This document shows, piece after piece, positions 63,790-64,000 of a stretch of 64,000 bases of DNA. Position 1 is the stretch's first letter; each line of letters starts with the position of its first letter. The notes under the pieces are model-generated. The model ran no database searches. It was not told the DNA's origin and saw only the letters and a program-made list of their open reading frames with translations. The position numbers were made by a program, and so were the translations under genes. Origin of the DNA: SG8-30 sp963715485 (GTDB lineage Bacteria; Pseudomonadota; Gammaproteobacteria; Steroidobacterales; Steroidobacteraceae); the NCBI GenBank assembly GCA_963715485.1, contig OY970244.1, positions 2,170,001 to 2,234,000 of the forward strand, given 5' to 3'.

Positions 63790-63795
63790 TATAAT
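63790..63795 (+). promoter_or_regulatory. -10-like element next to Nudix start
   Basis: TATAAT lies six bases before the ATG at 63802, a spacing that would put transcription start at or near the start codon. A -35 could not be placed with normal spacing. Confidence 0.4.
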
Positions 63796-63801
63796 CCGCC
63801 C

Positions 63802-64000
63802 ATGGCATTCCGACCCGACGTCACCGTAGCGGCAATCATCGAGCGCGACGGCCGGTTTCTCGTTGTCGAGGAACGGGCCGCCCGCCGCATCGTCATCAAC
63901 CAGCCTGCAGGCCACCTCGAACGCGGCGAGAGCCTGGTAGAGGCCGTCGTTCGCGAGACGCTCGAGGAGACCGGCTGCCGGCTGGTACCGGCGGCGCTGA
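63802..64000 (+). CDS. NUDIX hydrolase, NudJ-like phosphatase, 3' partial
   Basis: The ATG at 63802 opens a frame that runs off the right edge (66 residues seen). MAFRPDVTVAAIIERDGRFLVVEE, NQPAGHLERGE and VVRETLEETG fit the Nudix box and the NudJ-type pattern (FKPHVTVACVV...NQPAGHLE), a phosphohydrolase of thiamine and nucleoside phosphates. A TATAAT lies six bases before the start. Confidence 0.85.
   Translation, partial: MAFRPDVTVAAIIERDGRFLVVEERAARRIVINQPAGHLERGESLVEAVVRETLEETGCRLVPAAL

Overview
The window looks like a chromosomal segment of a GC-rich, aerobic gammaproteobacterium outside the well-studied families. Three things point there: the order uvrC-pgsA-tRNA-Gly(GCC)-tRNA-Cys(GCA), with tRNA-Leu(TAA) nearby, matches the enterobacterial uvrC-pgsA-glyW-cysT-leuZ arrangement; cytochrome c maturation is a complete System I (ccmABCDEFGHI); and single genes such as the class II DAHP synthase, family 5 uracil-DNA glycosylase, NTP/NDP-exchange-type transporter, HrpA and the PhoP/PhoQ-like pair fit this group. 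The species cannot be named from the sequence alone.

Layout. 1-20 kb is a mosaic of accessory metabolism: a SUMF1-like exported protein, two VOC proteins around a lipoprotein gamma-glutamyltranspeptidase, an NAD-dependent epimerase, a beta-carbonic anhydrase followed by an SLC13-type transporter, a methyltransferase, an SDR, two small periplasmic cytochromes c flanking a GFA-family protein, a DmeF-like metal exporter, an exported M1 aminopeptidase, a ferritin-like protein, a Tat-exported aldo-keto reductase and a DUF2339-like membrane protein. 20-24 kb is the least ordered part: an NTF2-like gene, an AhpD-like gene with a duplicated ribosome-binding site, a truncated IS30 transposase, and a decayed tandem repeat with remnants of another IS30-type transposase.

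24-36 kb lies entirely on the minus strand: GntR and TetR regulators next to a phasin, a second Tat-type aldo-keto reductase, a transporter and a MaoC-like hydratase, then the ccm operon. 36-38 kb holds three tRNAs, a third small cytochrome and peptide deformylase. 38-44 kb is one minus-strand run: aceB, aceA, udgB, uvrC, pgsA, then tRNA-Gly and tRNA-Cys. 44-52 kb holds rluE, class II DAHP synthase, a probable saccharopine-type lysine catabolic pair, an exported metallo-beta-lactamase-fold enzyme and an nfeD/slipin pair. 52-61 kb is another long minus-strand run: fumC, a CoA-type Nudix gene, mazG, a PepSY protein, a response regulator, a histidine kinase and hrpA. purB, a GNAT, a conserved protein and a partial NudJ-like Nudix gene close the window.

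How the genes connect: the ccm operon can attach haem to the three small c-type cytochromes encoded here; aceB/aceA give a glyoxylate shunt, and the phasin suggests polyhydroxyalkanoate storage. ccmI and uvrC each carry one apparent extra base in a short homopolymer; both would be intact if that base is a sequencing error. I saw no CRISPR array, prophage or convincing new defence system. The most interesting loose ends are the split tRNA cluster, the TetR start codon abutting a terminator, the third cytochrome without the usual methionine ligand block, and the decayed repeat at 23.1-23.7 kb.
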